Source of the DNA: Curtobacterium sp. MCLR17_032
GTDB taxonomy: Bacteria > Actinomycetota > Actinomycetes > Actinomycetales > Microbacteriaceae
Direction of reading: 5' to 3'
Length of the DNA: 64,000 nt
Assembly (NCBI RefSeq): GCF_003234795.2
Contig: NZ_CP126268.1
Span: forward strand, 2,108,001-2,172,000
Below the pieces are notes generated by a model. The model saw only the letters and a program-made list of their open reading frames with translations, ran no database searches and was not told the DNA's origin. The position numbers were made by a program, and so were the translations under genes. Shown piece by piece: positions 16,524-24,542 of the stretch. Each line of letters begins with the position of its first letter. Within the stretch, counting starts at the first letter, position 1.

Positions 16524-17342
16524 TCAGCGCGCGCGGCGCGGGACGACCAGCGGCGTGCCGGTCTCCGGGTCGGGGACGACCACGCACGGCAGCCCGAAGA
16601 CGTCGGCGACGAGCTCCTCGGTGACCACCGACTCCGGCGTCCCCTGCGCCACGATGACGCCGTCCCGCATCGCGATCATGTGCGTCGCGTACCGGGCCGC
16701 CTGGTTCAGGTCGTGCAGCACCGCGACGACCGTCCGCCCGGCGGCGTGCAGCGTGGATGCCAACTCGAGCACGTCGTACTGGTGCGCGATGTCGAGGAAC
16801 GTCGTCGGCTCGTCGAGCAGCACGATGTCGGTCTGCTGCGCGAGCACCATCGCGATCCAGACCCGCTGCCGCTGCCCGCCCGAGAGCTCGTCGACGCCAC
16901 GGTCGGCGAGCCCCACGATGTCGGTCTGCGCCAGAGCGGCCTGCACGACCTGGCGATCGGTCCCGCTCGAGGGGTGCAGCAGGTCCTGGTGCGGGAACCG
17001 TCCGCGCGACACCAGGTCCCGCACGGTGATGCCGTCCGGGGCGATCGGCGTCTGCGGCAGCATCGCGACCCGCCGGGCGACGGCCTTCGGGCGGTACGAC
17101 GTGATCGGTCGGCCGTCCAGGTACACGGTGCCGGCCGACGGCTTGAGCGTCCGCGCCAGGGCCTTGAGCAGTGTCGACTTGCCGCACGCGTTCGGCCCGA
17201 CGATGACGGTCAGTTCGCCGTCCGGGACGTCCACGTCGAGGTCGTGCACGACCACGCGGTCGTCGTAGCCGAGCCGGAGTCCGCGGGCACCGAGCGCCGT
17301 GACGGGGGCCTCCGGCGTGAGGACCGAGGCAGGGCTCAACAC
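16524..17342 (-). CDS. Ferric-siderophore ABC transporter ATP-binding protein (FecE/FepC type)
   Basis: A 272-residue ABC ATPase of the iron-siderophore class. Walker A GPNACGKSTLLK, signature LSGGQRQRV, Walker B DIVLLDEPT and the switch histidine in VAVLHDLNQ are all present; QTPIAPDGITVRDLV is typical of FecE-like proteins. The start is GTG at 17342, overlapping the last codons of the siderophore-interacting protein gene, so the two are translationally coupled. No permease or binding protein is adjacent, so it must serve a transporter encoded elsewhere. The shared promoter carries an iron-regulator box. Confidence 0.92.
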   Translation of the reverse strand: MLSPASVLTPEAPVTALGARGLRLGYDDRVVVHDLDVDVPDGELTVIVGPNACGKSTLLKALARTLKPSAGTVYLDGRPITSYRPKAVARRVAMLPQTPIAPDGITVRDLVSRGRFPHQDLLHPSSGTDRQVVQAALAQTDIVGLADRGVDELSGGQRQRVWIAMVLAQQTDIVLLDEPTTFLDIAHQYDVLELASTLHAAGRTVVAVLHDLNQAARYATHMIAMRDGVIVAQGTPESVVTEELVADVFGLPCVVVPDPETGTPLVVPRRAR

Positions 17343-18247
17343 TCCGCCTTGCCGTGCCGCCAGTACCCCATGAACGCGACCTGCTTGCGGTCGAGCCCGA
17401 CGCTCCGCACGAGGTGGCGACGGAGTTCCTTGACGCAGCCGGCCTCCCCCGCGATCCAGGCGTACACCGGCAGGTCGTCGTCCTCGCGCGGGACGTCCCA
17501 GAGCACCTGCTGGTCGACGTCCACGTCCGCCAGTTCGGCCCCGGCGGCAGCACGCCCGGCGACGACGAGCGGGTCCGGGGCGACGGTCGAGGCCCAAGCG
17601 TGCACGTGGTCCGTCATCCGGGCTCCGTGCGACGCACCGTTCCGGGCGATCCAGCGGACCTCGACCCCGGCGGGCGCGGAGACCGGCAGCCGGTCGGCGT
17701 CCGTCGGGACCTCGATGAACACGTGGCCGACGGCGCTGACGTCGAGCGCTTCGAGGATGGCGCAGATGGCCGGAGCGGCGGTCTCGTCCCCCGCGAGGAG
17801 GATCCGGTTCGCGGACCCGGGCGAGAACTCGGCGGCACCGGAGGGCAGGTCGGCCGGCGACTCCGGCATGCTCGGGCCGACGATCCGCAGCTCGTCGCCG
17901 ACGCGGCAGGCCGACACCCAGCGGGACGCCGGGCCGGCGTCGCCGTGGGCCACGAAGTCGATGTCGAGCTCGTGGGCGTCCGGCCGGAACGAGCGGACCG
18001 TGTAGGTGCGGATCGGGTTGCGCGTTGCGTCCGGCAGGGCACGCCACGCCGCGAACCAGTCCTCGCCCTCGGGCAGGTCGGAGAACCCGTGCCCGTCGAG
18101 CGGCAGAAGAACCTTGATGCGCTGGTCGAGACCGACGGCCGAGAAGTCCGCGAGCTCGTCGCCGGTCAGCGTCACCCGGACGAAGTGCGGGGTGAGCGAC
18201 GAGACGGCTGCCACACGGACGGAGAAGACGCGGTACCGGGCTGCCAC
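17336..18247 (-). CDS. Siderophore-interacting protein (ferric-siderophore reductase, SIP family)
   Basis: A 303-residue SIP-family flavoprotein that would reduce imported ferric siderophores to release iron. The FAD-binding barrel has RTYTVRSFRP (about 100-109), the middle has LLAGDETAAPA, and the C-terminus ends in the family-typical FMGYWRHGKAEC. GTG at 18247 is chosen because a CATACT -10 hexamer (18259-18254) lies 6 nt upstream, which makes the mRNA leaderless. The -10 overlaps a DtxR/IdeR-type box, so iron repression is very likely. The ABC ATPase gene overlaps its end. Confidence 0.93.
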   Translation of the reverse strand: MAARYRVFSVRVAAVSSLTPHFVRVTLTGDELADFSAVGLDQRIKVLLPLDGHGFSDLPEGEDWFAAWRALPDATRNPIRTYTVRSFRPDAHELDIDFVAHGDAGPASRWVSACRVGDELRIVGPSMPESPADLPSGAAEFSPGSANRILLAGDETAAPAICAILEALDVSAVGHVFIEVPTDADRLPVSAPAGVEVRWIARNGASHGARMTDHVHAWASTVAPDPLVVAGRAAAGAELADVDVDQQVLWDVPREDDDLPVYAWIAGEAGCVKELRRHLVRSVGLDRKQVAFMGYWRHGKAEC

Positions 18248-18255
18248 CCCTCGAG

Positions 18256-18274
18256 TATGGCATGCCTTACCTAA
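18256..18274. promoter_or_regulatory. DtxR/IdeR-type iron box
   Basis: On the minus strand the site reads TTAGGTAAGGCATGCCATA and matches the consensus TWAGGTWAGSCTWACCTWA at about 15 of 19 positions, with the left half perfect. It covers the -10 element of the siderophore-interacting protein gene, as expected for iron-dependent repression. The divergent hydrolase start is only 37 bp away. Confidence 0.75.
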
Positions 18275-18310
18275 GGAGAACAGGGCGCGTCGCACTGCGA
18301 CACTGGTCGG

Positions 18311-19261
18311 GTGTCCGAGCACGATGACGAATTCGCCGACGTCCCCGCCCTGGCGGCCGCGAGCGGCGTGACCGAGCCGCTCCGCGCCTCCCGGCAGGAG
18401 GTCCCGACCGACGGTGGGACGGTCTCCGCGATCCGCTGGTCGCGAACCCCTCCGCCGGCTCCCGGACGGGAGGCCCGGATCACCTACCTGCACGGGCTCG
18501 GCATCGACGCGCACAGCTTCGACCAGACCGCGATCGCGGTCGACCAGCCGGCCGTCGCGCTGGACCTGCCGGGGCACGGCCGGTCGGCGTGGCGGGCGGA
18601 CGCGGACTACGCGGCGACCGCGACGGCACCGACCGTCCTTGCCGCCCTGGACGCGCTGGACGTGCCGCCGGGGCTCATCGTGGGGCACTCACTCGGCGCG
18701 ATCCTGTCGGCACGACTGGCTGCCCTCGCGCCGGAGCGGGTCACCGGCCTCGTGCTCGTCGACATGTCGCCGGACTTCGCGCAGCGGGCGGTCGACCGGA
18801 TCGCCCGGGCACTGGAGTCCGAGGAGCCCTTCGCCAGCCTCGACGAGGTCGTCGAACGGGCGATCGCGGCCCGGGTGGGCGGGGACGACGCGACGCTCCG
18901 CCGCGAAGCACGGCACTCCACGCGGGTCGGCGCGGACGGTCGACTCGTCCGGCGACACCACTTCCCGCACCTCGGCGGCCGGATGTCGTCCGTCGGCCGG
19001 TTCGCAGACGCGTGGCCGGACCTCGAGCAGCTCGACGTGCCGCTGCTGCTCGTCCGGGGTGACCGCGGGTACGTCTCCCCCAAGCTGCACCAGGCGTTCG
19101 CCGAGCGGTTGCCGGACGCGACGATCGTCACCGTGGAGTCGCGGCACGCCGTGCAGACGCAGGCTCCGTTGCCGCTCGCCCGGGCGATCCGGGAATGGGC
19201 GAGCACGCACGCGTTGTTGGATGGCGTCGAAGAACCCCCTGCGACTTCGTCCGAGACCTGA
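18311..19261 (+). CDS. Alpha/beta-fold hydrolase
   Basis: A 316-residue alpha/beta hydrolase. The oxyanion region is YLHGLG, the nucleophile is Ser127 in VGHSLG, and a likely acid and histidine follow in LLLVRGDRGYVSPK and VESRHAVQTQAP. A 50-residue N-terminal extension precedes the fold. GTG at 18311 has GACACT (18299-18304) 6 nt upstream and is probably leaderless. It is divergent from the siderophore-interacting protein gene and may share its iron box, so a role in siderophore ester hydrolysis is possible, though the sequence does not show the substrate. Confidence 0.8.
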   Translation: MSEHDDEFADVPALAAASGVTEPLRASRQEVPTDGGTVSAIRWSRTPPPAPGREARITYLHGLGIDAHSFDQTAIAVDQPAVALDLPGHGRSAWRADADYAATATAPTVLAALDALDVPPGLIVGHSLGAILSARLAALAPERVTGLVLVDMSPDFAQRAVDRIARALESEEPFASLDEVVERAIAARVGGDDATLRREARHSTRVGADGRLVRRHHFPHLGGRMSSVGRFADAWPDLEQLDVPLLLVRGDRGYVSPKLHQAFAERLPDATIVTVESRHAVQTQAPLPLARAIREWASTHALLDGVEEPPATSSET

Positions 19262-19393
19262 CACCGCCGACGCCCGAGCGCCCGGTAGCCTCGTCCGAGC
19301 GCCGCCGACGACCGTCGTCCCGGCGCCTCCGATCCGGCCCTGCACCGGATCGATCCGGCCCCCGACGGGGTCGGCTCCGGGAAGGAACCCAGC

Positions 19394-20893
19394 ATGCGTC
19401 CGCTCCACCGCACCGCCCTCGCCGCGGCAGCCCTCGCCGTCGCGACCTCGGTCGCCCTGGCCGGCTGCTCCGGCGGCTCCGACGACACCCGCGGCGGCGC
19501 CGACGCGACGGTCCGGGTCGGCCTGGTGCTCGAACCGACGAGCCTCGACATCCGCACCCAGTCCGGCAACGCGCTCGACCAGGTGCTCATCGACAACGTC
19601 TACCAGGGGCTCGTCGGGCGGACCGCGGACGGGAAGGTCCGCGACGTGCTGGCGTCGTCACACCAGGTCTCCGGCGACGGCCTGACCTACACGTTCACGC
19701 TCCGCGACGGGGCGACGTTCCAGGACGGCGAGCCGGTCACCGCGAAGGACGTCGTCTGGTCGCTCGAGGACGTCAAGGCGCACGAGTCCTACGTCGACGC
19801 GGACGACCTCGCGTCGGTGAAGACCATCGCAGCGACCGGGGACGACACCGTCACCCTGACGCTGTCGAAGCCGGACTCGGACCTGCTCTGGAACCTCACC
19901 GGCCGGGCCGGGCTGGTCCTCGAGCAGGCAGCGGACAACGACCGGACGAAGACCGCGAACGGCACCGGGCCCTTCGAGGTCGCCAGCTGGAAGCAGGGCG
20001 ACTCGCTCACCTTCCGCCGGAACCCGGACTACTGGGGCACGAAGGCGAAGGTGGCGAAGGTCGTCTTCCGGTACATCACCGACCCGTCGACGGCCGTGAA
20101 CGCGATGGCCGGCGGCGACCTCGACGTCGAGACCGCGGTCGACGGCACGCTGAAGAGCCAGCTGCAGGGCACCTCCGGCGTGACGCTGCACACCGGCAAG
20201 ACGACCGACAAGTACACGCTGGCCTTCAACGACCAGAAGGCGCCCTTCACCGACGTCCGCGTCCGCCGGGCGATCCGGCAGGCCATCGACCCGAAGGCCG
20301 TCATCAAGGCCATCGGTGGCGGCGGGGTGGAGCAGGGCGGTCCGATCCCCGCCCTCGACCCCGGCTACCAGGACCTGACCGACGTCGACGCGTACGACCC
20401 CGCAGCGGCGAAGAAGCTCCTGCAGCAGGCCGGCGTGACGAAGCCGACGCTGACCCTGACCTACGCCAACGTGTACCCGACGGCGATCGGTGACGTCCTG
20501 ACCTCCGAACTCGCCGATGTCGGCATCACGCTGAAGGTGCAGCGCGTCGACTTCGCGACCTGGCTCGACTCCGTCTTCACGAAGAAGGACTTCGACCTCA
20601 GCATGGTGAACCACACCGAGGCGCGGGACTTCGGCAACTGGGCGGACCCGGACTACTACTTCGGGTACGACAACGCCGAGGTCCAGCGGCTCTACGCGGC
20701 CTCGGTCGCCACCACCGACCAGACCGAGAAGGTGCGGGCCCTGCAGCAGGCGGCGAAGATCGTCAGCGAGGACGCCGCGGCCGAGTGGCTCTACACGGCG
20801 ACCACCACGACCGCGATCCGCGACGGCGTCACCGGGTTCCCGTTCGACAGCACCACGACCCGCCTGGACCTGGCGGACCTCGCCGTCTCGTAG
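19394..20893 (+). CDS. ABC transporter substrate-binding lipoprotein (Opp/Dpp/Nik family)
   Basis: A 499-residue family 5 solute-binding protein, anchored outside the membrane. The lipobox is LAGC with Cys25, followed by the family regions VGLVLEPTSLDIRTQ, LTYTFTLRDGATFQDG, GTGPFEV and FRRNPDYWG, and the late AFNDQKAPFTDVRVRRAIRQAID. ATG at 19394 has a GGAAGGAAC ribosome-binding site. It heads a five-gene operon with two permeases and two ATPases. Substrates of this family include peptides, nickel chelates and opines; the sequence alone does not decide. Confidence 0.93.
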   Translation: MRPLHRTALAAAALAVATSVALAGCSGGSDDTRGGADATVRVGLVLEPTSLDIRTQSGNALDQVLIDNVYQGLVGRTADGKVRDVLASSHQVSGDGLTYTFTLRDGATFQDGEPVTAKDVVWSLEDVKAHESYVDADDLASVKTIAATGDDTVTLTLSKPDSDLLWNLTGRAGLVLEQAADNDRTKTANGTGPFEVASWKQGDSLTFRRNPDYWGTKAKVAKVVFRYITDPSTAVNAMAGGDLDVETAVDGTLKSQLQGTSGVTLHTGKTTDKYTLAFNDQKAPFTDVRVRRAIRQAIDPKAVIKAIGGGGVEQGGPIPALDPGYQDLTDVDAYDPAAAKKLLQQAGVTKPTLTLTYANVYPTAIGDVLTSELADVGITLKVQRVDFATWLDSVFTKKDFDLSMVNHTEARDFGNWADPDYYFGYDNAEVQRLYAASVATTDQTEKVRALQQAAKIVSEDAAAEWLYTATTTTAIRDGVTGFPFDSTTTRLDLADLAVS

Positions 20894-20903
20894 CATCGGA
20901 CTC

Positions 20904-21857
20904 GTGACCCGATTCCTCGTCGGGCGGGCGCTCCTGCTCGCCGTCGGACTGCTCGTGGCGAGCCTGATCGTCTTCGCGACGCTCCGTGTGCTGCCCGGCG
21001 ACGTCGCGCAGGTCGTCGCCGGCGCCGAGGCGACGCCCGCCCAGGTCGCCGCGCTCCGTGAGCAGCTCGGGCTCGACCGGCCCGTCGTGCTGCAGTACCT
21101 CGACTGGATCGGCGGCCTGTTCCGTGGCGACCTCGGCACCTCACTGGTCACCCGGGGCCCGGTCGCCCCGGAGATCGCGCAGAAGCTCGCGGTGACGCTG
21201 CCCCTCGCCGGCATGTCGCTGGCCGCCGCACTGGTCATCGGCGTCCCGCTCGGGGTCCTGGCCGCGGTGCTCCGCCGCCGACCGGGTGGTGCCGTGATCT
21301 CCGCCGCCGCGCAGGCCGTCGCTGCGATCCCGGTCGTCTGGGCCGGCATGCTGCTCGTCGCCCTGTTCGCGGTGACCCTGCATTGGCTGCCCGTGCAGGG
21401 CTTCCCGCTCGACGGCTGGGACACTCCGGACCGGGCGTTCGCCGCCCTCGTGCTCCCCGCGTTGACCATCGGTGCGGTCGAGGGGGCCGTCATCCTCCGC
21501 TTCACCCGGTCCGCGACGCTGTCCGTCCTGGACGCCGACCACGTCCGGACCGCGGCGGCGATCGGCCTGACGAAGAACCGCGCCCTCCTCCGCCACGGGC
21601 TGCCGAGCGTCGCACTGACGGTGCTCGCGGTCCTCGGGGTCCAGATCGCCGGCCTGCTCGTGGGCGCGGTCGTCGTCGAGCAGCTGTTCTCGCTGCCCGG
21701 GGTCGGCCGCATGCTCGTCACCGACGTCGGCCGCCGTGACATCACGAAGGTGCAGTCCGAACTGCTCGTGCTCACCGGACTCGTGCTGCTCGTCGGGTTC
21801 GCCGTCGACGTGCTGCACCGTGTGCTCGACCCGCGGCAGCGCGAGGCCGCGTCGTGA
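20904..21857 (+). CDS. ABC transporter permease (DppB/NikB type)
   Basis: A 317-residue permease with six predicted membrane helices and the EAA loop in the family position (AAAIGLTKNRALLRHGLP). The N-terminus VTRFLVGRALLLAVGL and VEQLFSLPGVGRMLV are typical of the DppB group. GTG at 20904 is 10 bp after the binding-protein stop. That stop codon (TAG) is also the start of a TAGCAT hexamer lying 7 nt before the GTG, so an extra internal leaderless promoter is possible. It overlaps the next permease gene by 4 bp. Confidence 0.93.
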   Translation: MTRFLVGRALLLAVGLLVASLIVFATLRVLPGDVAQVVAGAEATPAQVAALREQLGLDRPVVLQYLDWIGGLFRGDLGTSLVTRGPVAPEIAQKLAVTLPLAGMSLAAALVIGVPLGVLAAVLRRRPGGAVISAAAQAVAAIPVVWAGMLLVALFAVTLHWLPVQGFPLDGWDTPDRAFAALVLPALTIGAVEGAVILRFTRSATLSVLDADHVRTAAAIGLTKNRALLRHGLPSVALTVLAVLGVQIAGLLVGAVVVEQLFSLPGVGRMLVTDVGRRDITKVQSELLVLTGLVLLVGFAVDVLHRVLDPRQREAAS

Positions 21858-22792
21858 CCGCGCTCCGCCGACTGCTCCGGACCCCGACCGGACTGTTCGC
21901 CGTCGTCGTCCTGGGGCTGCTCGTCGTGCTGGCCGCGGTGTCGCTCGTCTGGACGCCCGAGAACCCGTTCCGCACCGACCCGTTCCACCAGTGGGAGCGT
22001 CCGAGCGCCGCGCACTGGTTCGGCACCGACGGGGTCGGCCGCGACATCGCCAGCTACCTGCTCGCCGGCACCCGGACCACGCTCGTCGTCGCGGTCGGCG
22101 CCGGCGTCATCGCGAGCGTCGTCGGCATCGTCCTCACCGCGATCGGTTCGCTCACCGCCCGCTGGGTCCGTGAGGCCACCGCGGTGCTCCTCGACGTCCT
22201 GGTCGCGTTCCCCACCCTGCTCACCGCGATGCTCCTCACCGCGGTGTACGGCGGGTCGCTCGGCGTCGTCGTGGTGTCCGTCGGTCTGGCGTTCGGCGTC
22301 ACCATCGCCCGGGTCGCCCGCGGCGAGATCCGCCGCATCGCCCGCAGTGACTACGTCGTCGCGGCCCGGGCGTCCGGCGTCGGCCCGCTCGGCGTGCTGT
22401 TCCGCCACCTGGTGCCGAACGCGGCGCCGCTGTTCACCGTGCAACTCTCGCTCGCGATGGCGACCGCGGTCCTCGCCGAGGCCGGACTGTCCTACCTGGG
22501 CTACGGCGCTGATGCGGGGACGGCCTCGTGGGGCCGGCTGCTGTCCGACCTGCAGACCTACATCGGCGTGCACCCGTGGAGTGCGACCTGGCCGGGAGCG
22601 GCGATCGCGATCGTCGTGATGGCGCTGTCGCTGCTCGGGGACGCCGTCCGGGACGCCACCGACCCGCGGCTGACGACGAGTCGGCGGGGGCCGGACGCGG
22701 CCAGCGCAACCGGCAGCAGGACCGGCACCGGCAGCGACACCGGCACCGGCACCGGCACCGGCACCGTCACCGGGACGGAGGGCATCGCATGA
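21854..22792 (+). CDS. ABC transporter permease (DppC/NikC type)
   Basis: A 312-residue second permease of the operon, starting in a GTGA overlap with the first. It has the typical N-terminal helix, HWFGTDGVGRD, an EAA-type loop (VAARASGVGPLGVLFRHLVP) and about six membrane helices. The C-terminal 35 residues are a low-complexity tail (TGSRTGTGSDTGTGTGTG) encoded by a short ACCGGC hexanucleotide repeat, just before the ATGA overlap with the first ATPase gene. The tail is probably dispensable and may vary in length between strains. Confidence 0.92.
   Translation: MTALRRLLRTPTGLFAVVVLGLLVVLAAVSLVWTPENPFRTDPFHQWERPSAAHWFGTDGVGRDIASYLLAGTRTTLVVAVGAGVIASVVGIVLTAIGSLTARWVREATAVLLDVLVAFPTLLTAMLLTAVYGGSLGVVVVSVGLAFGVTIARVARGEIRRIARSDYVVAARASGVGPLGVLFRHLVPNAAPLFTVQLSLAMATAVLAEAGLSYLGYGADAGTASWGRLLSDLQTYIGVHPWSATWPGAAIAIVVMALSLLGDAVRDATDPRLTTSRRGPDAASATGSRTGTGSDTGTGTGTGTVTGTEGIA
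22739..22762 (+). repeat. ACCGGC hexanucleotide repeat in the permease tail
   Basis: Four perfect ACCGGC units lie within a longer degenerate tract (about 22708-22773) that encodes Thr-Gly repeats. Unit gain or loss would keep the frame. Confidence 0.8.
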
Positions 22793-23589
22793 GCGACGAG
22801 ACGGCAGCGCCCGGCCTCGACGTCCGCGGGTTGACGGTCCGGATCGCGGGGCGGACGGTGCTCGACGACGTGACGTTCGCCGTGCCTCCCGGCCGACGTG
22901 TCGGCGTGATCGGCGCATCCGGGTCGGGGAAGTCGATGACCTCGCTCGCCCTGATGGGCCTGGAGCCCGCCGGGGCGACGGTCACCGGCAGCATCCGCCT
23001 GGACGGCCGGGAAGTCGTCGGGCTGCCCGACCGCGAACGTGCCCGGACCCGCGGTGCGGCGATCGCGATGGTGTTCCAGGAGCCGGGCACCGCGCTCGAC
23101 CCGCTCCGCCGGGTCGGCAAGCAGATCGTCGAGCCGCTCCGGCTGCACCGCGGCCTGGACCGGCGCGCCGCCGCCGAGGCGGCCGTCGGACTCGCCCGGG
23201 ACGTCGGCCTGCCGGACCCGGAACTGCTGCTCCGGCAGTACCCGCACCAGCTGTCGGGTGGGCAGCGGCAGCGGATCTGCATCGCGATTGCGATGGCCGG
23301 CGAGCCCGCGTTCCTGGTCGCGGACGAGCCGACCACGGCGCTCGACGTGACCACGCAGGCCCGGATCCTCGACCTGTTCGAGTCGCTCACCGCCTCCCGG
23401 GGCACCGGCATGCTGTTCGTGACGCACGACCTGGCGGTGCTGTCGCGGATCGCGGACACGGCGGTCGTCCTCGAGGCCGGGCGCGTCGTCGAGCAGGGTC
23501 GCGTCGCCGACCTGCTCGCCACGCCCGGGCACCCCGCCACCGTGGCGCTCGTCGAGGCGGCGCGCGCCACCGCCAGGAGGACCTCGTGA
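22789..23589 (+). CDS. ABC transporter ATP-binding protein (DppD/NikD type)
   Basis: A 266-residue ATPase. Walker A is GASGSGKSM, the signature is LSGGQRQRI, Walker B is FLVADEPT and the switch is FVTHDLAV. The methionine after GKS is an uncommon but tolerated Walker A variant. It starts in an ATGA overlap with the permease. Both ATPases in this operon are about 266 residues, shorter than the roughly 330 of classical DppD/F because the oligopeptide C-terminal extension is missing. This resembles the nickel-type NikD/NikE, but does not prove nickel transport. Confidence 0.92.
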   Translation: MSDETAAPGLDVRGLTVRIAGRTVLDDVTFAVPPGRRVGVIGASGSGKSMTSLALMGLEPAGATVTGSIRLDGREVVGLPDRERARTRGAAIAMVFQEPGTALDPLRRVGKQIVEPLRLHRGLDRRAAAEAAVGLARDVGLPDPELLLRQYPHQLSGGQRQRICIAIAMAGEPAFLVADEPTTALDVTTQARILDLFESLTASRGTGMLFVTHDLAVLSRIADTAVVLEAGRVVEQGRVADLLATPGHPATVALVEAARATARRTS

Positions 23590-24386
23590 CCGACCCCGAC
23601 CCCACCGCGCCGGCACTGGTCGGCACGGACCTCCGCCGCACGTACCGACTCCCCCGCCGCAGCCCGTTCGAGCCGGGCGCGGTCCGCACCGCCGTCGACG
23701 GCGTCGACCTGACCGTCGCGGCCGGATCACGGCTCGGGATCGTCGGCGAGTCCGGGTCCGGCAAGTCGACGCTCGTCCGCCTCCTCGCCGGACTGGAGGC
23801 TCCCACCACCGGCACCGTGCACGCGTCGGGCCGCCTCGTGGACGCGCGGGCATCGGCCGCGTCCTCGCGCTGGTTCCGTCGGGAGACCGGCATCGTGTTC
23901 CAGGACCCGGTCGCCTCACTCGACCCGCGGATGCGCGTCGGCGCGATCGTCGCCGAACCGCTCCGGGCGCTCCGGGTCGCGGGCGACCACCGGGCCATGG
24001 TGGCCGCCGTCCTGGAACGGGTGGACCTGCCCGCTGACGCCGCCGACCGGTACCCGCACGAGTTCTCCGGCGGGCAGCGGCAGCGCATCGCGATCGCCCG
24101 GGCGGTGGTGCACCGGCCGCGGATCCTGTTCGGGGACGAGCCGATGAGCGCCCTCGACGTCGTGGTCCGCGCTCGGGTGATCGACCTGTTCCGCTCGTTC
24201 GTCGACGACCTCGGGGCGACGCTCGTGCTCGTTTCGCACGACATCGGCGTGGTGCAGCGGCTGTGCGACACCGTCGCGGTGATGTCGGCGGGGCGGATCG
24301 TCGAGCACGGCCCGGTGTCCCTGCTCGACGCGCCGACGCACGAGGTCACGCGGGCCCTGGTCGCGGCGGCGCCGACGCTGCCGTAG
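23586..24386 (+). CDS. ABC transporter ATP-binding protein (DppF/NikE type)
   Basis: A 266-residue second ATPase, starting in a GTGA overlap with the first. Walker A GESGSGKSTLV, Q-loop FQDPVASLDPRM, signature FSGGQRQRIA, Walker B ILFGDEPMSALD and switch VSHDIGVV are intact. It ends the operon; a hairpin lies 51 bp after its stop. With the two permeases and the lipoprotein it makes a complete importer of the peptide/nickel class. Confidence 0.92.
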   Translation: MTDPDPTAPALVGTDLRRTYRLPRRSPFEPGAVRTAVDGVDLTVAAGSRLGIVGESGSGKSTLVRLLAGLEAPTTGTVHASGRLVDARASAASSRWFRRETGIVFQDPVASLDPRMRVGAIVAEPLRALRVAGDHRAMVAAVLERVDLPADAADRYPHEFSGGQRQRIAIARAVVHRPRILFGDEPMSALDVVVRARVIDLFRSFVDDLGATLVLVSHDIGVVQRLCDTVAVMSAGRIVEHGPVSLLDAPTHEVTRALVAAAPTLP

Positions 24387-24404
24387 GGCCGGGGGCGCGG
24401 GGTT

Positions 24405-24460
24405 CGCCGACCGGTCACGACACCCCGCTCACCTCCGCCGACCGGTCACGAACCGTCGGC
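24405..24460. terminator. 31-bp direct repeat and hairpin after the ABC operon
   Basis: CGCCGACCGGTCACGA occurs at 24405-24420 and again at 24436-24451, exactly 31 bp apart. The second copy forms a hairpin (24437-24460) with stem GCCGAC-GGT/ACC-GTCGGC around CACGA. It lies between the convergent ABC operon and the amidase gene and could end both transcripts. The 31-bp spacing equals that of the array at 4249. Confidence 0.55.
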
Positions 24461-24542
24461 AACGCCGCCCCAGAACGACGACTCTTGACCACTCGGCGGC
24501 AGGACCCGGGCGCGCCGGACAGACGGAGTCCGGCCGCCCGCG

